This document shows, in pieces, positions 6,058 to 6,210 of a stretch of 6,210 nt of DNA (position 1 is the stretch's first letter; each line of letters begins with the position of its first letter). The notes below the pieces were generated by a model. It was given only the letters and a program-made list of their open reading frames with translations. It was not told the DNA's origin and made no database searches. Origin of the DNA: Prochlorococcus marinus str. MIT 9215 (GTDB lineage: Bacteria; Cyanobacteriota; Cyanobacteriia; PCC-6307; Cyanobiaceae); NCBI GenBank assembly GCA_949486985.1, contig CATBLW010000225.1, forward strand, positions 1 to 6,210. The letters run 5' to 3'. Position numbers and translations under genes: made by a program.

Positions 6058-6210
6058 ATGGCTTCTTACAAAGTCACGCTGGTCAATGAGGGCGAGGGTC
6101 TTAATCAGACCATCGAAGTTCCTGATGACCAGTACATTCTCGACGCTGCTGAAGAGCAGGGCATCGACTTGCCTTATTCCTGTCGTGCAGGGGCGTGCTC
6201 TACCTGTGCG
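6058..6210 (+). CDS. petF: Plant-type [2Fe-2S] ferredoxin, N-terminal part (cut by window edge)
   Basis: The ATG at 6058 opens a frame of 51 codons that is still open at the right edge. The protein starts MASYKVTLVNEGEG and contains IEVPDDQYILDAAEEQGID, typical of photosynthetic ferredoxins. Three of the four iron-sulfur cysteines are visible at C42, C47 and C50 in the CRAGACSTC motif; the fourth is expected near residue 80, outside the window. Full length should be just under 100 residues. This soluble protein takes electrons from photosystem I and passes them to ferredoxin-NADP reductase, nitrogen assimilation enzymes and thioredoxin reductase. The start agrees with the family N-terminus. 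No Shine-Dalgarno site precedes it. The symbol petF is used for the main photosynthetic ferredoxin; a close paralogue cannot be excluded from a fragment. Confidence 0.95.
   Translation, partial: MASYKVTLVNEGEGLNQTIEVPDDQYILDAAEEQGIDLPYSCRAGACSTCA

Overview
The window looks like core chromosome of a marine picocyanobacterium, either marine Synechococcus or a low-light Prochlorococcus of the MIT9313 type. The main pointers are a plant-type [2Fe-2S] ferredoxin, a cyanobacterial YlmH-like 'photosystem II S4 domain' protein, a long-form SerA and moderate GC content. This is judged from remembered family sequences; no search was run, so the exact clade stays open.

Layout. Bases 1-3274 are all read from the minus strand. 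In transcription order they carry a small two-helix membrane protein of unknown function (3274-2696), the S4-domain RNA-binding protein overlapping it by four bases (2699-1911), tRNA-Val(GAC) (1834-1763), murD (1735-320), an AT-rich spacer (319-52) and the first 17 codons of an EVE-domain protein that runs off the left edge (51-1). A 104-bp divergent intergenic region (3275-3378) separates this block from a plus-strand block. That block holds serA (3379-4965), prmA (4980-5894), a 163-bp spacer and the first 51 codons of petF (6058 onward), which runs off the right edge.

How the genes fit together. Most are housekeeping: MurD makes a peptidoglycan precursor, SerA starts the phosphorylated serine pathway, PrmA methylates ribosomal protein L11, and ferredoxin carries electrons from photosystem I. 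The S4 protein and the EVE protein are both expected to bind nucleic acid. The membrane protein and S4 protein are probably translationally coupled. The tRNA and murD are close enough to share a transcript, and the 14-base serA-prmA gap suggests a two-gene operon.

I found no mobile element, CRISPR array, phage gene or defence module, and no convincing new multi-gene system. The points most worth a second look are small. They are the uncharacterised membrane protein coupled to an RNA-binding protein, the tRNA-murD junction with a hairpin upstream, a 68-codon in-frame open stretch after the murD stop, and the petF leader, which lacks a Shine-Dalgarno site.
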